Positions 14,373-22,648 of a stretch of DNA of 64,000 nt are shown one piece after another. The translations under genes were made by a program, and so were the position numbers. Every line of letters begins with the position of its first letter. The stretch's first letter is position 1. The notes under the pieces were generated by a model. It was not told the DNA's origin. It saw only the letters and a program-made list of their open reading frames with translations, and ran no database searches. Source of the stretch: a virus; the IMG/VR virus record IMGVR_UViG_3300009285_016375, positions 1-64,000 of that record; one strand, written 5' to 3'.

Positions 14373-14636
14373 ATGAAAAAAGCGACTGTGCAACTGAACG
14401 TGCGAACCTCTCCGGAGGCCCACCAATTCCTGCGGCAAGTGGCCGTGCTGGCGGGGGTGTCGCAGGAAATGATCGTGAACGCCGCCCTCGGGCTGTACTA
14501 CGAACAAAAGAGTGCAACCGTAGCTGAGATTCACCACCGCTGCATTGAAGTGGTGAGGCGGCACAACCTGGAAGTGCCGTCTTTTAAGCATCCCCTTGGT
14601 TTGGCCCAAGGGGAAGAACAGTTGGTAGCGGCGTGA
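14373..14636 (+). CDS. ribbon-helix-helix transcription regulator
   Basis: This 87-aa protein starts at ATG 14373 (MKKATVQLNVRTSPEAHQFL). It has the strand VQLNVRTS, then helices AHQFLRQVAVLAGV and SQEMIVNAALGLYYE, an RHH fold. It shares the V-L-N-V-R-[VT]-[PS] strand with the divergent RHH protein, and the pair may be ancient paralogues. The tail (EIHHRCIEVVRRHNLEVPSF) is helical. It could act opposite the leftward RHH protein in a lysis/lysogeny-type switch; this is inference. Confidence 0.78.
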   Translation: MKKATVQLNVRTSPEAHQFLRQVAVLAGVSQEMIVNAALGLYYEQKSATVAEIHHRCIEVVRRHNLEVPSFKHPLGLAQGEEQLVAA

Positions 14637-14749
14637 GTTGAGAGCCACGGCTCAGCCCGCGTTCTGAGAGAGAGGAACGCCGCGAGTCGGGAGAGGGGTG
14701 AAATGCGCGCACAATGTGTGGAACCTTCACCGCCATAGGATCATCCGGG

Positions 14750-14813
14750 TTATTCTCAAGTTATTCACAGGCGGGCCGATTTAACAGCAAATGGGCCGGC
14801 TTAACAGCAAATG
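14750..14813 (+). promoter_or_regulatory. DnaA-box-like pair and 20-bp-period direct repeats
   Basis: TTATTCTCA (14750-14758) and TTATTCACA (14761-14769) are 11 bp apart; the second is a perfect match to the bacterial DnaA box TTATNCACA. They are followed by two copies of GGGCCGRYTTAACAGCAAATG with 20-bp period (ending 14793 and 14813), the second including the next gene's ATG. This could be a host-DnaA-responsive origin or an operator for the downstream gene. Confidence 0.42.
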
Positions 14814-15269
14814 ACGTCAATGGAAGAGTTTGACCAGTCAGCGAAACGAATTGCTGAGGAGCTAACGGCCTTGCGGCGGCGTTGCGAGGCGCGGTTTATC
14901 GAAGTGAAGCTGGTGGCCTGCCAGATGGCCGTGCCCCACGATGGCTTGGGGCAAACCGCCGACGTGCGCCTGGTGCGCTACGCCAACGCCGTGCGCTTGG
15001 AGGTGCGCCGGGCCGGGCATTGGCGGCCTCTGGAGTATTTCCCCGACGAGATTGATGCCCTGGGCGCCGCCGCCGAGAGCCGGGCGCTGCACAGCGCCTG
15101 CCTGCCGGAGTTGCGGGCGCTGGAACCGTTCACGTTCGAGCTGGTCCAGCGCGGCGCTGAGGCCAGCCCGCAGCCGGCCCAACCCTTCCGCCGGGGCACC
15201 CGCTGGAGCGGCGGGCGGTTGGTGCGCTTGCCGGGCGCCAGCCACAAGGCGTGGTTGACGCCACGCTAA
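14811..15269 (+). CDS. protein of unknown function
   Basis: This 152-aa protein has its ATG at the end of a repeated TTAACAGCAAATG element. It has a helical N-terminus (EEFDQSAKRIAEELTALRRR), a central VPHDGLGQTADVRLVRYAN segment and a C-terminal half rich in Arg and aromatic residues. No family was recognised. Its TAA falls in a long inverted repeat that looks like the transcription end. Confidence 0.5.
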   Translation: MTSMEEFDQSAKRIAEELTALRRRCEARFIEVKLVACQMAVPHDGLGQTADVRLVRYANAVRLEVRRAGHWRPLEYFPDEIDALGAAAESRALHSACLPELRALEPFTFELVQRGAEASPQPAQPFRRGTRWSGGRLVRLPGASHKAWLTPR

Positions 15270-15310
15270 CCAGCGCTGGCCACGGCCAGGGCAACCGAGG
15301 GTTAGCGTGG
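15261..15310. terminator. putative bidirectional terminator
   Basis: Perfect 11-bp arms CCACGCTAACC (15261-15271) and GGTTAGCGTGG (15300-15310) enclose a nested CTGGCC/GGCCAG stem. The element lies between the ends of two convergent genes. There is no clear U-tract, so termination strength is uncertain. Confidence 0.45.
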
Positions 15311-15367
15311 ACACCCAGCAACGAACTGCTGAACGCGGCGACGGTGGAAGGCGGACGGGAAGGGAGG

Positions 15368-15547
15368 TTAACGCCGGGCGTGATGGCCACCCTTTGACAA
15401 CGCTTGCAGTTGCTGGATCAGGGCCCGCAGCTGCATTTGGACACTGGGCCACTGCTTGCCTACGCTGTACATGTCATCGACCAACTGACACACGACAGCC
15501 GCAGTGTACAGCGCTTGCAATACCTTTTTTGTCTCGGCAGCGGTCAC
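15368..15547 (-). CDS. 59-aa protein with GTG start
   Basis: This short gene begins at GTG 15547, two bases after the preceding lipoprotein stop (15550-15552). It encodes a helical protein, TAAETKKVLQALYTAAVVCQ followed by LVDDMYSVGKQWPSV and ending GGHHARR. Codon pattern and tight spacing support it. It is the last gene of the leftward lysis cluster. The function is unknown. Confidence 0.55.
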   Translation of the reverse strand: MTAAETKKVLQALYTAAVVCQLVDDMYSVGKQWPSVQMQLRALIQQLQALSKGGHHARR

Positions 15548-15549
15548 GG

Positions 15550-15855
15550 CTAGGGCTTGGCCGCGCGCACCGCGGCGCCCACCGCCGCCTCGACCAGCGC
15601 GGTCAAGTTGGTGGTGGCGTTGCTTTCCAGGCTCAGGTTGCCGACCGACGCGCCTTGCGTCTTGTCGGTCTGGCTCGCTTTCCAGGTCGCGAGGGTCGCG
15701 CGGCTCGCGAAGAACGAGAGCCCCGAGGCATGCGTGGTAATCGTGCGGAGCGGTTGTCCGTTTTCATAGGAGAGGTCGGTTTGCGTGGTGCCGAAGCGAG
15801 CGCAACCGATCAGAGTTACGCCCGCCAAGGCGATGAGTGTCAGGTTCAGTTTCAT
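15550..15855 (-). CDS. small lipoprotein of the lysis cluster
   Basis: This 101-aa protein has a signal peptide ending in a lipobox, MKLNLTLIALAGVTLIGC, with Cys18 as the acylation site. The mature part (FGTTQTDLSYENGQPLRTIT...) ends in an Ala-rich helix. Its ATG overlaps the holin stop (ATGA). A small lipoprotein directly after a holin suggests an outer-membrane spanin-type lysis role, but it lacks the Pro-rich look of classic Rz1. Confidence 0.65.
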   Translation of the reverse strand: MKLNLTLIALAGVTLIGCARFGTTQTDLSYENGQPLRTITTHASGLSFFASRATLATWKASQTDKTQGASVGNLSLESNATTNLTALVEAAVGAAVRAAKP

Positions 15856-16193
15856 TTTGGTGTTTCCGGCGGTTTCGGGAATAACTCGTCCGGGAGGAAG
15901 CGTTCCAATTTGCGCAGCACTTTGTCGTGCGCAAACCAAGCGATAAACCACAAGACGGTCCCGGTCAGTATCTCTCTCACCAGCGGGTAGCGGACCTCTG
16001 GGTTGATGGCGCTGGGCGGGCACAGCAGGGGATAGGTAGTAGTGGCCACCAGCAAACCGATGGCGGGGATGAACTGGTTCCGCACCCAGGTAGAGAGCTT
16101 GCAGGCGTAGCCGACGACGACGACGGCCAGGATGGTGAGCAGTTCGGGCGAGGCCGAACTGACTTGCGAAATGAGATCGTTGAGCAGGTCCAT
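15852..16193 (-). CDS. holin-like membrane protein
   Basis: This 113-aa protein has a short N-terminus (MDLLNDLISQVSSASP) and then hydrophobic helices at about 17-34 (LLTILAVVVVGYACKL), 42-58 and 76-88, with a charged C-terminus (HDKVLRKLERFLPDELFP). Size, topology and position beside a lipoprotein fit a phage holin that permeabilises the inner membrane. No endolysin gene was recognised next to it. Confidence 0.62.
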   Translation of the reverse strand: MDLLNDLISQVSSASPELLTILAVVVVGYACKLSTWVRNQFIPAIGLLVATTTYPLLCPPSAINPEVRYPLVREILTGTVLWFIAWFAHDKVLRKLERFLPDELFPKPPETPK

Positions 16194-16208
16194 CAGAGGA
16201 TGTCAAAA

Positions 16209-16556
16209 CTAAGGTGTTTGGGAAATGGCCGGCGGATAGTTCGGTTTGACAGCCGCGCTCGGCGAGCCCTGCCATTTCACCCAGAGGCCGGCGGCGCCGA
16301 AGAGCAGGGAAAGACAGGTGGCAATGACGGCCGCCTCGCGGCGGATGCCTGTGATTCTCTCTTCGTTGATCTTGCACAGGGTCGTGCCTTGGTCGCGCAG
16401 CCCCGCCAAGTCCTTCTGAATACCGCCTAAAGCCGAGTCGATAGAGTCCAGGCGGCGGTTCAGTTCCGTTGAGTGCGCGGAACAAAACACATCGCGATGG
16501 GCGCGCAGCGCCTCCTGAAAGGCCAGGCTCAGTTCTTCATTGAGCTGGGCGCTCAT
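16209..16556 (-). CDS. coiled-coil protein with one membrane helix
   Basis: This 115-aa protein starts at ATG 16556, overlapping the previous stop as ATGA. It has an N-terminal coiled coil (LNEELSLAFQEALRAHRDVF ... STELNRRLDSIDSALGG) and one membrane helix (AAVIATCLSLLFGAAGLWVK). It could be a second holin or antiholin-type protein. There is no specific family match. Confidence 0.55.
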   Translation of the reverse strand: MSAQLNEELSLAFQEALRAHRDVFCSAHSTELNRRLDSIDSALGGIQKDLAGLRDQGTTLCKINEERITGIRREAAVIATCLSLLFGAAGLWVKWQGSPSAAVKPNYPPAISQTP

Positions 16557-17881
16557 TGGTTGGTCCACCGAATCAGATCCCCTGGCAGGGTGCGGTTGCC
16601 CGACGCGTCCACCGCGCCGGCCCCGTATGAGTGCATGCGCTGGCCCCAGGGGCCGTCCAGCGCGAGCCAGTTGTCTCGGGCCTGGATGTGCGCGACGTTG
16701 TGCACCTCAAATACAAAGCCGGTCGCCGCCGAAGTGTTGGTGGGCGGCTGTGACCACCCGACAAAGTTCCTGGTGAATTCCAGGTGCTGCACGGGCTCCC
16801 GCGCCCACAGGTAAACGCCATGCGGGGGATAGCGCCCCGGCCCGCGTGGCGCCAGCAAAAACACGTTGTCCTCGAGCACGGCGCGGCCCAGGGTAGCCTG
16901 GTGTGAGTGGGCCGAGCCTCCGAGCACCCACTGCACGGCATTGGCCGCGTTCACGAACCGATTCCGGCGCAGGGACACGGACTCGGTGCGCCAGGAATCC
17001 ACATAGAACCCGAAATCGCAGTTGATGGAAACACAGTCTTCGACGGCCGCGTCTTTGCAACCGAGGGCCGCGAAGGCTTTGGTGGGCGGGTACGTCGAGC
17101 CATCGACCCGGCAGCGAGCGATGACAGCGTCGGTGGCCTGGCGCATGAGGCCATACGACCAGCTCGCGCCCACGAGGATAGCGCAGATGCCCGCCCGGTC
17201 GTCCGTGCGCGGGTCGCACTGTTCGACGACACAATCCTCGATGCGCAGCCCGGTGACATTGGAGCGGGTAATCGGGCAGCCGGCCACCAGCAAAAACGCT
17301 TCGGCGTTGGTCCGGGTGCCGCCATGGATGACGCGGACGCGGCGAATCGCGGCGTAGTCGCCCGACACGGCCACCGCGCAGGTGGAGACCGGGCGCGCCT
17401 CTGGACTAACGGCCAGGTCCACAGTCAAATCCGAGACGATGACAGAGTCGCCCGGGAGGTCTGTCAGCGTGGCCACGGCGATTCGGCCCGGGGCCGGATT
17501 GGGTTGGGGGCGGGCTTCCGGCGTGAGGGCTAAAACGGTTCGGTCCATGCCCTGCCCGATCAAACGCGCCCCTTTGGGCAAATGCCACTCGAGGGGGTGG
17601 CGCCACCATGATTCGCGGTGCCCCCCGCCATACGTGATGAAGGTGGTGGTGCCCACGGCGTTGGTGCCCAGGTAAATGGTCGTGTGTTCCCGCAGCCGCT
17701 TCAGCAGCAAGGCGTCCAACTCGTCCGCAGACGACACCAGAAACGGATCCGCTTTGTAGCCGCCGCCTGTCTTGTGCGTGGCGTTGGTGACCCAATGCAC
17801 GTAGTGGGTGTTGCGCGGGGCCGGCAGGGGGCCCTTGGGGGCCGCCGCGGTCAAGGCGAGCAAGGCAAAAAGTAAACTCAT
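16553..17881 (-). CDS. secreted right-handed beta-helix protein (pectin-lyase-like)
   Basis: This 442-aa protein starts with a Sec signal peptide (MSLLFALLALTAAAP). The body looks like a parallel beta-helix: repeated rungs such as SVIVSDLTVDLAVS, AAIRRVRVIHGG, VTGLRIEDCVVEQCD, AAVEDCVSINCDFGFYVDS and AVLEDNVFLLAPRG. Phage beta-helix proteins are often tailspikes that bind or cut surface glycans. A cleavable signal is unexpected for a virion part. No catalytic triad was assigned. It may act on the host surface from outside. Confidence 0.7.
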   Translation of the reverse strand: MSLLFALLALTAAAPKGPLPAPRNTHYVHWVTNATHKTGGGYKADPFLVSSADELDALLLKRLREHTTIYLGTNAVGTTTFITYGGGHRESWWRHPLEWHLPKGARLIGQGMDRTVLALTPEARPQPNPAPGRIAVATLTDLPGDSVIVSDLTVDLAVSPEARPVSTCAVAVSGDYAAIRRVRVIHGGTRTNAEAFLLVAGCPITRSNVTGLRIEDCVVEQCDPRTDDRAGICAILVGASWSYGLMRQATDAVIARCRVDGSTYPPTKAFAALGCKDAAVEDCVSINCDFGFYVDSWRTESVSLRRNRFVNAANAVQWVLGGSAHSHQATLGRAVLEDNVFLLAPRGPGRYPPHGVYLWAREPVQHLEFTRNFVGWSQPPTNTSAATGFVFEVHNVAHIQARDNWLALDGPWGQRMHSYGAGAVDASGNRTLPGDLIRWTNQ

Positions 17882-17908
17882 GGGTAATGGGATGAGGAGT
17901 AGGGCATA

Positions 17909-18304
17909 TCACTGCGTCTGCCGATAGATGCGGGCGCGCTGGGCCGCGTCCGCCTGAAGGTAGCGGCGTCGCACTTCCTCGGCCAGATAGCGCTCGGATT
18001 TCTCGGCATAACCCGCCAGCGCGGCCTCGGCGATGCTCTCGACGTAATCGCGGAACGTCTGTGCCGAGACAGGGGGGCTGGCGTTGGTGCGCGAGATGTT
18101 GCGGGCCTCCCAGGCGCTGCGCAGCCGCTGGAAGTTGACCAACTCAGTGGTCAGCGTCAGTGGCAACGTGGCCGTGATATTGGTCGTGTAATTGGTGGAC
18201 CCAAAGCCGTTGGTGCTCACGATGGCCGTGACGTTGGTTTGCCAAGAGATCTGAGCCAAACAGGCCAGGGGCGCGAATAGAATCAGGACAAGGTATTTTT
18301 TCAT
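17909..18304 (-). CDS. secreted protein of unknown function
   Basis: This 131-aa protein has a signal peptide (MKKYLVLILFAPLACLAQ), an Asn/Thr-rich beta segment (FGSTNYTTNITATLPLTL) and a helical C-terminus (DYVESIAEAALAGYAEKSER...). Its ATG overlaps the stop of the large fibre gene as ATGA. It may be an accessory or chaperone for the neighbouring fibre proteins. Confidence 0.62.
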   Translation of the reverse strand: MKKYLVLILFAPLACLAQISWQTNVTAIVSTNGFGSTNYTTNITATLPLTLTTELVNFQRLRSAWEARNISRTNASPPVSAQTFRDYVESIAEAALAGYAEKSERYLAEEVRRRYLQADAAQRARIYRQTQ

Positions 18305-21300
18305 GGTGCTAACACTTTCATTGCTGTGGTTGAGCCATCGAGGCTATAGAGTGTGACCAAATTCCCGTTGCTATTGACCAACCAAAATCCGCCGGCGCCC
18401 AGCATAGCCGCCGTGGGCAGGAACGTGTTGGATGGGTAATAGGTGCCGGATTGAAATTTGGCGCTCCCGTTGGTGGTGATAGTAGCCACAGCGTTATTGC
18501 CGGGAGAACTCAGTTGGAACAGGGTAGCCGCGCTGTTGCTGACCGACAGCGGGGCCAGGGGGGCCGTCGTCCCGATGCCGACGTTTCCATTAGTCACCAG
18601 CACTCCGCCGGCGAAGGTCCAGTTGGTTCCATCATCCCGCAATCGGATGGTGCCGTTGCCGTCGGCTAGAATGATGTTGTTCGACACACCGCTTGAGACC
18701 GTCGTGTTGGCCCCCAGAATGGTGTTGCCAGAGCCGTGGGCCAAACCTTTGCCCGACCAATAACCCAAAGCAGTGTTGTTGGCGCCCGTGGTGATGTCGT
18801 ACAAAGCCAGGGATCCAATGGCGACATTCCAGTTGCCGCTATAACTCAGATGGAGCGCATCAGTGCCGACCGCGACGTTATAGATGCCATTGGTGTTCTG
18901 AAACATCGTGTCCGCCCCGACGGCCGTGTTTAGCAGGCCGCTGATATTATTGAGCAATGTGTTTTGCCCGACAGCGGTGTTATTGTGACCAGTGGCGTTA
19001 TACCGTAACGCCCAGTTTCCCAGCCCGGTATTGGACACGGCTGCCGGTGAGCCATTGCTGGCGCCATCGGAGCTCCCGGCTCGATAGCCGACATAGAGGT
19101 TTGCCGAGCCAGCATCGTTAATCCCAGCATGGTAGCCCAGGTAGAAATTGTAGGACGCATCATCGAATGTGAGGTAGTCCGTCCCAGCCAAATTGGTCAG
19201 CGTGGCGCTGGCCGGCTGAAACTCGGCTGTGTTGGCGGCGATGACCACGTTGGTGCTCGAATCGTCCAGCGTTATGCCGCTGCCCGCGCTCAGCGATTTC
19301 AGCGTGCGGTTCTGCTGGAGCGGCACGTTCAGCGCCTCGGCGTTCGTCAGCGTGATTTCCGCCAGCGTCACCAAGCGGTTGGCGTCGGAGACGGGTTCCT
19401 CCCAGAGCACGTAATTGGTTTGCCCGAGGTAAAACCGCAGGCCGGGGCCGTATTCCCCGTCGTAGATCGCCTCGATGCGATTGGTCTGGCTGCCCTGGTC
19501 CGGGTCGGATGACTGAAAATCGACATAGTTGGTGATGATCGGCCCAACCAGCCGCTTGTTGCTCAGGTCTTCAACGCTGGCGATGCGACTTATGGGGTTG
19601 GCTCCACCCAGCGTGGGGCCATTGGTGTCCCAGAGGTTGTTGCCGGGCCGGATCACGACCCCGTGCGCTGCGGTCAGAGTGATCTCCTCCTCCACACCCG
19701 CAAACGATTCCCCCTCGAAGACGAGGGTGCCGCTGCTGATCGACGTGACGCGTTTTAAGCCGTTATTACTCGCTTGCGATGAACCGGCCACCCACACAAA
19801 GGTTGCGTTGGTGAACACGACCAGATCGTTGGTGCTGGTATTGTCCACAATGCTATCCCCCAGGAACTCCAGATAGCCCGAGAGCGTGGCGGCCGTGGTG
19901 TTCGTGCGCCCGGCGACCACCGTAAAGGCGTGGGTGTTGGCGTCGGAGGCGAGGTCGAACGCGGTCACTCCGCCCACGTACGCAATGGCGGGACTACCAC
20001 CGGACGATGAGTACAGCGACAAATTGGTAGCCACGCCACTGAGTCGCGAGACCCGCGCGTTACCTACACCATCCACGTAGGCCGTGCTGGCAAACGCGTT
20101 TGTGGACAGGGTCGCCCAGTTTGTCAGGTTCGCCGCCGCCGGCTGATAGGAATTGGTCCAGGGCGCGTTGGTGATGGCCCCCGTTCCGGCCAGGTTCGTC
20201 AGCCAGGTGGCCCCCAATTGATACGAGTTCGTCCAGGGCGCGTTGGTGATCGCCCCCGTTCCCGCCAGGTTGGTGAGGGTGGCGCTGGCCGGCTGAAAGG
20301 CGCCGCCTGTTTCGGTAGCATCTGTGCCCCAGCCCAGGTTGCCGCTGCCGTCGTTGGTTAAAATAGAGGCGGCCCCACCCTGGCCGCTGGGCCAATGGTA
20401 GGACACCCCGCGAATGGTAGTGTTGCTGCCGGAAAGAGTGAGGGCCTGCGCGCTGAGCAAACCATTGCTGCTGATGGTCAGCGCCGCGGGCACGCCGGGC
20501 GAACTCAATTGGAACAGGGTCGCAGCGCTGTTGCTGACCGACAGCGGGGCCAGGGGGGCCGTCGTCCCGATGCCGACGTTGCCTTGTTTAAAAGTCAACA
20601 CATTATACCTTACCCCATTTATGTTTTGTGAAAAGTCATATTGTATGTGATCGCCAGCTGGACGGTTTTGGGTTAGGGTCAAATCATATAAACTGTTTAA
20701 TGACCATTTTTGAGAAGTAGTAGTAGCGCCGTCATCGGTAGTTTTGTAAATATCTAACAACGCCCCCGGCGCTGTCGTCCCGATGCCGACGTTGCCGTTG
20801 GTGGCGACGATGACGGGATTGCCTGCACTGCTCAGCACACGGAACGTATCCGTGGAGGTTGCTCCCTGAAACCTGACGCCGCCCAACACGTCCAGCTCTT
20901 CCACGGGAGTCATGTTTACTCCCAGGTTACCGGCGTTGACCATTGCGTCGCCGTGGACGTGGAGAGTCTCGGATGGCGCATTAGTTCCGATGCCGACGTT
21001 GTAACCGAAGGTGGCATCGCCCGTGGTGCGGTTTATAACGAGATTGGATCCGACCAGGGTGCCGCCCGTGTTGACGACAAAATGCCCATCGTCGGCGCGC
21101 AAGCCCAGGCTCCATTGGCCGGTGCCATCATTGTCGAACGTGATCCGGTTGTCGGTGCCCGAAGGTTGCACTATCGAGACGCCGTTAGACCCGGTCGCAG
21201 TGTAGCCGGCTTCGTTGCCGAACGTCCCGGTGGCGACGGCCACCGAGGCCGCATCCGCCAGATTCGTGAGCGCAGCATGCGCCGGCTGAAAGGAAGCCGC

Positions 21301-22647
21301 GTTGGTAATGGCCCCCGTCCCCGCCAGGTTCGTCAGCCAGGTGGCCCCCAATTGATACGAGTTCGTCCAGGGCGCGTTGGTGATGGCCCCCGTTCCGGCC
21401 AGGTTGGTGAGGGTGGCGCTGGCCGGCTGAAACTCGGCTGTGTTGGCGGCGATGACCACGTTGGTGCTCGAATCGTCCAGCGTTATGCCGCTGCCCGCGC
21501 TCAGCGATTTCAGCGTGCGGTTCTGCTGGAGCGGCACGTTCAGCGCCTCGGCGTTCGTCAGCGTGATTTCCGCCAGCGTCACCAAGCGGTTGGCGTCGGA
21601 GACGGGTTCCTCCCAGAGCACGTAATTGGTTTGCCCGAGGTAAAACCGCAGGCCGGGGCCGTATTCCCCGTCGTAGATCGCCTCGATGCGATTGGTCTGG
21701 CTGCCCTGGTCCGGGTCGGATGACTGGAACTCGATGTAGTTGGTGATGGTGGGGCGGTCCAGAACCTTATGGGTCAGCGTGGCGGCGTTGGTTTGGCGCA
21801 CGACGGAGTTGGGGCCGGTCAGCAGGCGGCCGTTGACATCATAGATGTCATTGCCGGGCTTGACGATCAGGCCTTGGGCGGCGGTGATGGTGAGCAGCAC
21901 GCCTGACTCTTCGGCCAGGACCTGACCGCCGCCGAGGTAGAGTTCAGCGGTGGTGGCCAGCACGACTTCCTTGAGGCCGTTGTTGGTGGCAAAGCTGGAG
22001 CCGGAAATCCAGACGTAGCTGGCGTTGGTGAACACCGACAGGTTGTTGGTGCCGGTGTTGTCCTGAACGATGTCCCCGAGGGTGAGATCGAGTGTGCCGG
22101 TCAAGGTGGGGGGCGCGCTCTGGCCGCCGACGGCTGCGGTAAAAGCGTGCGTGGTGGCGTTGCTGGAGACCTCGAACAGGGTTTTGTCGCCCAAGGTGGC
22201 TTTGATCGAGCTTTTGTTGAGGGGACTATTGAGAATGCGGAGTTCATCCGTGACCCAGAGCTGCGGTATAAACACGCCCTCCACACTGGTGTCGTTGGAA
22301 ACATCAATCAAGCCGACGCCATTGTTGTCGTCGTAGCGGAGGCGCAGGTAGTGGGTGGGGTTGAGGGCGGAGAGCGCCCGGATTTCATTGGTGGCGATGA
22401 GGGTGCCGGCGGTGGCGGTATTGGTGACGAAGAGTCCGGCAAAGTTGGTGCCGGTGAGGGTGGTGATGGCGTTCGTCCAGCGGCCGGACGCGGCGTGATA
22501 GATCAAGGCCTGGCCGTCGGCCGGGCTGGCGAGGCGCACGTCTTGCAGTTGCCGGAGCAAGGGCGGAGCGCTGGCGGCCCCGAGGAGGAGCAGCAAGGCC
22601 AGGACAGCCCACGAGGCACGCCGGAAAGCGGGAGAGGTTGGTTTCAT
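18301..22647 (-). CDS. giant secreted fibre protein with YadA-like repeats
   Basis: This 1,448-aa protein starts at ATG 22647 with a signal-like N-terminus (RRASWAVLALLLLLGAASA). The body is made of repeated fibre modules: FQPASATLTNLAGTGAITN blocks, and NVGIGTTAPLAPLSVSNSAA, a common phage-fibre and tail-collar motif. Near the C-terminus are YadA-head-like rungs (GHNNTAVGQNTLLNN, LLNTAVGADTMFQNTN, YNVAVGTDALHLS, GNWNVAIGSLALYD). It contains a 314-bp perfect internal duplication. The expected role is receptor binding as a trimeric fibre. An exported adhesin is the alternative, given the signal peptide. Confidence 0.8.
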   Translation of the reverse strand: MKPTSPAFRRASWAVLALLLLLGAASAPPLLRQLQDVRLASPADGQALIYHAASGRWTNAITTLTGTNFAGLFVTNTATAGTLIATNEIRALSALNPTHYLRLRYDDNNGVGLIDVSNDTSVEGVFIPQLWVTDELRILNSPLNKSSIKATLGDKTLFEVSSNATTHAFTAAVGGQSAPPTLTGTLDLTLGDIVQDNTGTNNLSVFTNASYVWISGSSFATNNGLKEVVLATTAELYLGGGQVLAEESGVLLTITAAQGLIVKPGNDIYDVNGRLLTGPNSVVRQTNAATLTHKVLDRPTITNYIEFQSSDPDQGSQTNRIEAIYDGEYGPGLRFYLGQTNYVLWEEPVSDANRLVTLAEITLTNAEALNVPLQQNRTLKSLSAGSGITLDDSSTNVVIAANTAEFQPASATLTNLAGTGAITNAPWTNSYQLGATWLTNLAGTGAITNAASFQPAHAALTNLADAASVAVATGTFGNEAGYTATGSNGVSIVQPSGTDNRITFDNDGTGQWSLGLRADDGHFVVNTGGTLVGSNLVINRTTGDATFGYNVGIGTNAPSETLHVHGDAMVNAGNLGVNMTPVEELDVLGGVRFQGATSTDTFRVLSSAGNPVIVATNGNVGIGTTAPGALLDIYKTTDDGATTTSQKWSLNSLYDLTLTQNRPAGDHIQYDFSQNINGVRYNVLTFKQGNVGIGTTAPLAPLSVSNSAATLFQLSSPGVPAALTISSNGLLSAQALTLSGSNTTIRGVSYHWPSGQGGAASILTNDGSGNLGWGTDATETGGAFQPASATLTNLAGTGAITNAPWTNSYQLGATWLTNLAGTGAITNAPWTNSYQPAAANLTNWATLSTNAFASTAYVDGVGNARVSRLSGVATNLSLYSSSGGSPAIAYVGGVTAFDLASDANTHAFTVVAGRTNTTAATLSGYLEFLGDSIVDNTSTNDLVVFTNATFVWVAGSSQASNNGLKRVTSISSGTLVFEGESFAGVEEEITLTAAHGVVIRPGNNLWDTNGPTLGGANPISRIASVEDLSNKRLVGPIITNYVDFQSSDPDQGSQTNRIEAIYDGEYGPGLRFYLGQTNYVLWEEPVSDANRLVTLAEITLTNAEALNVPLQQNRTLKSLSAGSGITLDDSSTNVVIAANTAEFQPASATLTNLAGTDYLTFDDASYNFYLGYHAGINDAGSANLYVGYRAGSSDGASNGSPAAVSNTGLGNWALRYNATGHNNTAVGQNTLLNNISGLLNTAVGADTMFQNTNGIYNVAVGTDALHLSYSGNWNVAIGSLALYDITTGANNTALGYWSGKGLAHGSGNTILGANTTVSSGVSNNIILADGNGTIRLRDDGTNWTFAGGVLVTNGNVGIGTTAPLAPLSVSNSAATLFQLSSPGNNAVATITTNGSAKFQSGTYYPSNTFLPTAAMLGAGGFWLVNSNGNLVTLYSLDGSTTAMKVLAP
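19202..19515 (-). repeat. 314-bp direct repeat within the fibre gene (copy A)
   Basis: This segment is identical base for base to 21413-21726, with a constant offset of 2,211 bp. The reading frame is preserved, so the fibre protein carries an identical ~104-residue module twice. Divergence begins abruptly at 19516. Confidence 0.9.
21413..21726 (-). repeat. 314-bp direct repeat within the fibre gene (copy B)
   Basis: This is the second copy of the module at 19202-19515. Perfect identity in a gene whose flanks have diverged implies recent gene conversion or duplication. Recombination between the copies would delete 2,211 bp (737 codons) in frame. Confidence 0.9.
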
Positions 22648-22648
22648 G

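Noticed and set aside
15307-15990. Plus-strand 227-codon frame over the lysis genes
   Set aside because: It is antisense to the GTG-start gene, the lipoprotein and part of the holin, which have clear signal peptides and membrane helices and coupled starts.
18301-22647. Repeated blocks in the fibre gene as a CRISPR or transposon signature
   Set aside because: The repeats keep the reading frame, vary in length and encode recurring fibre modules.
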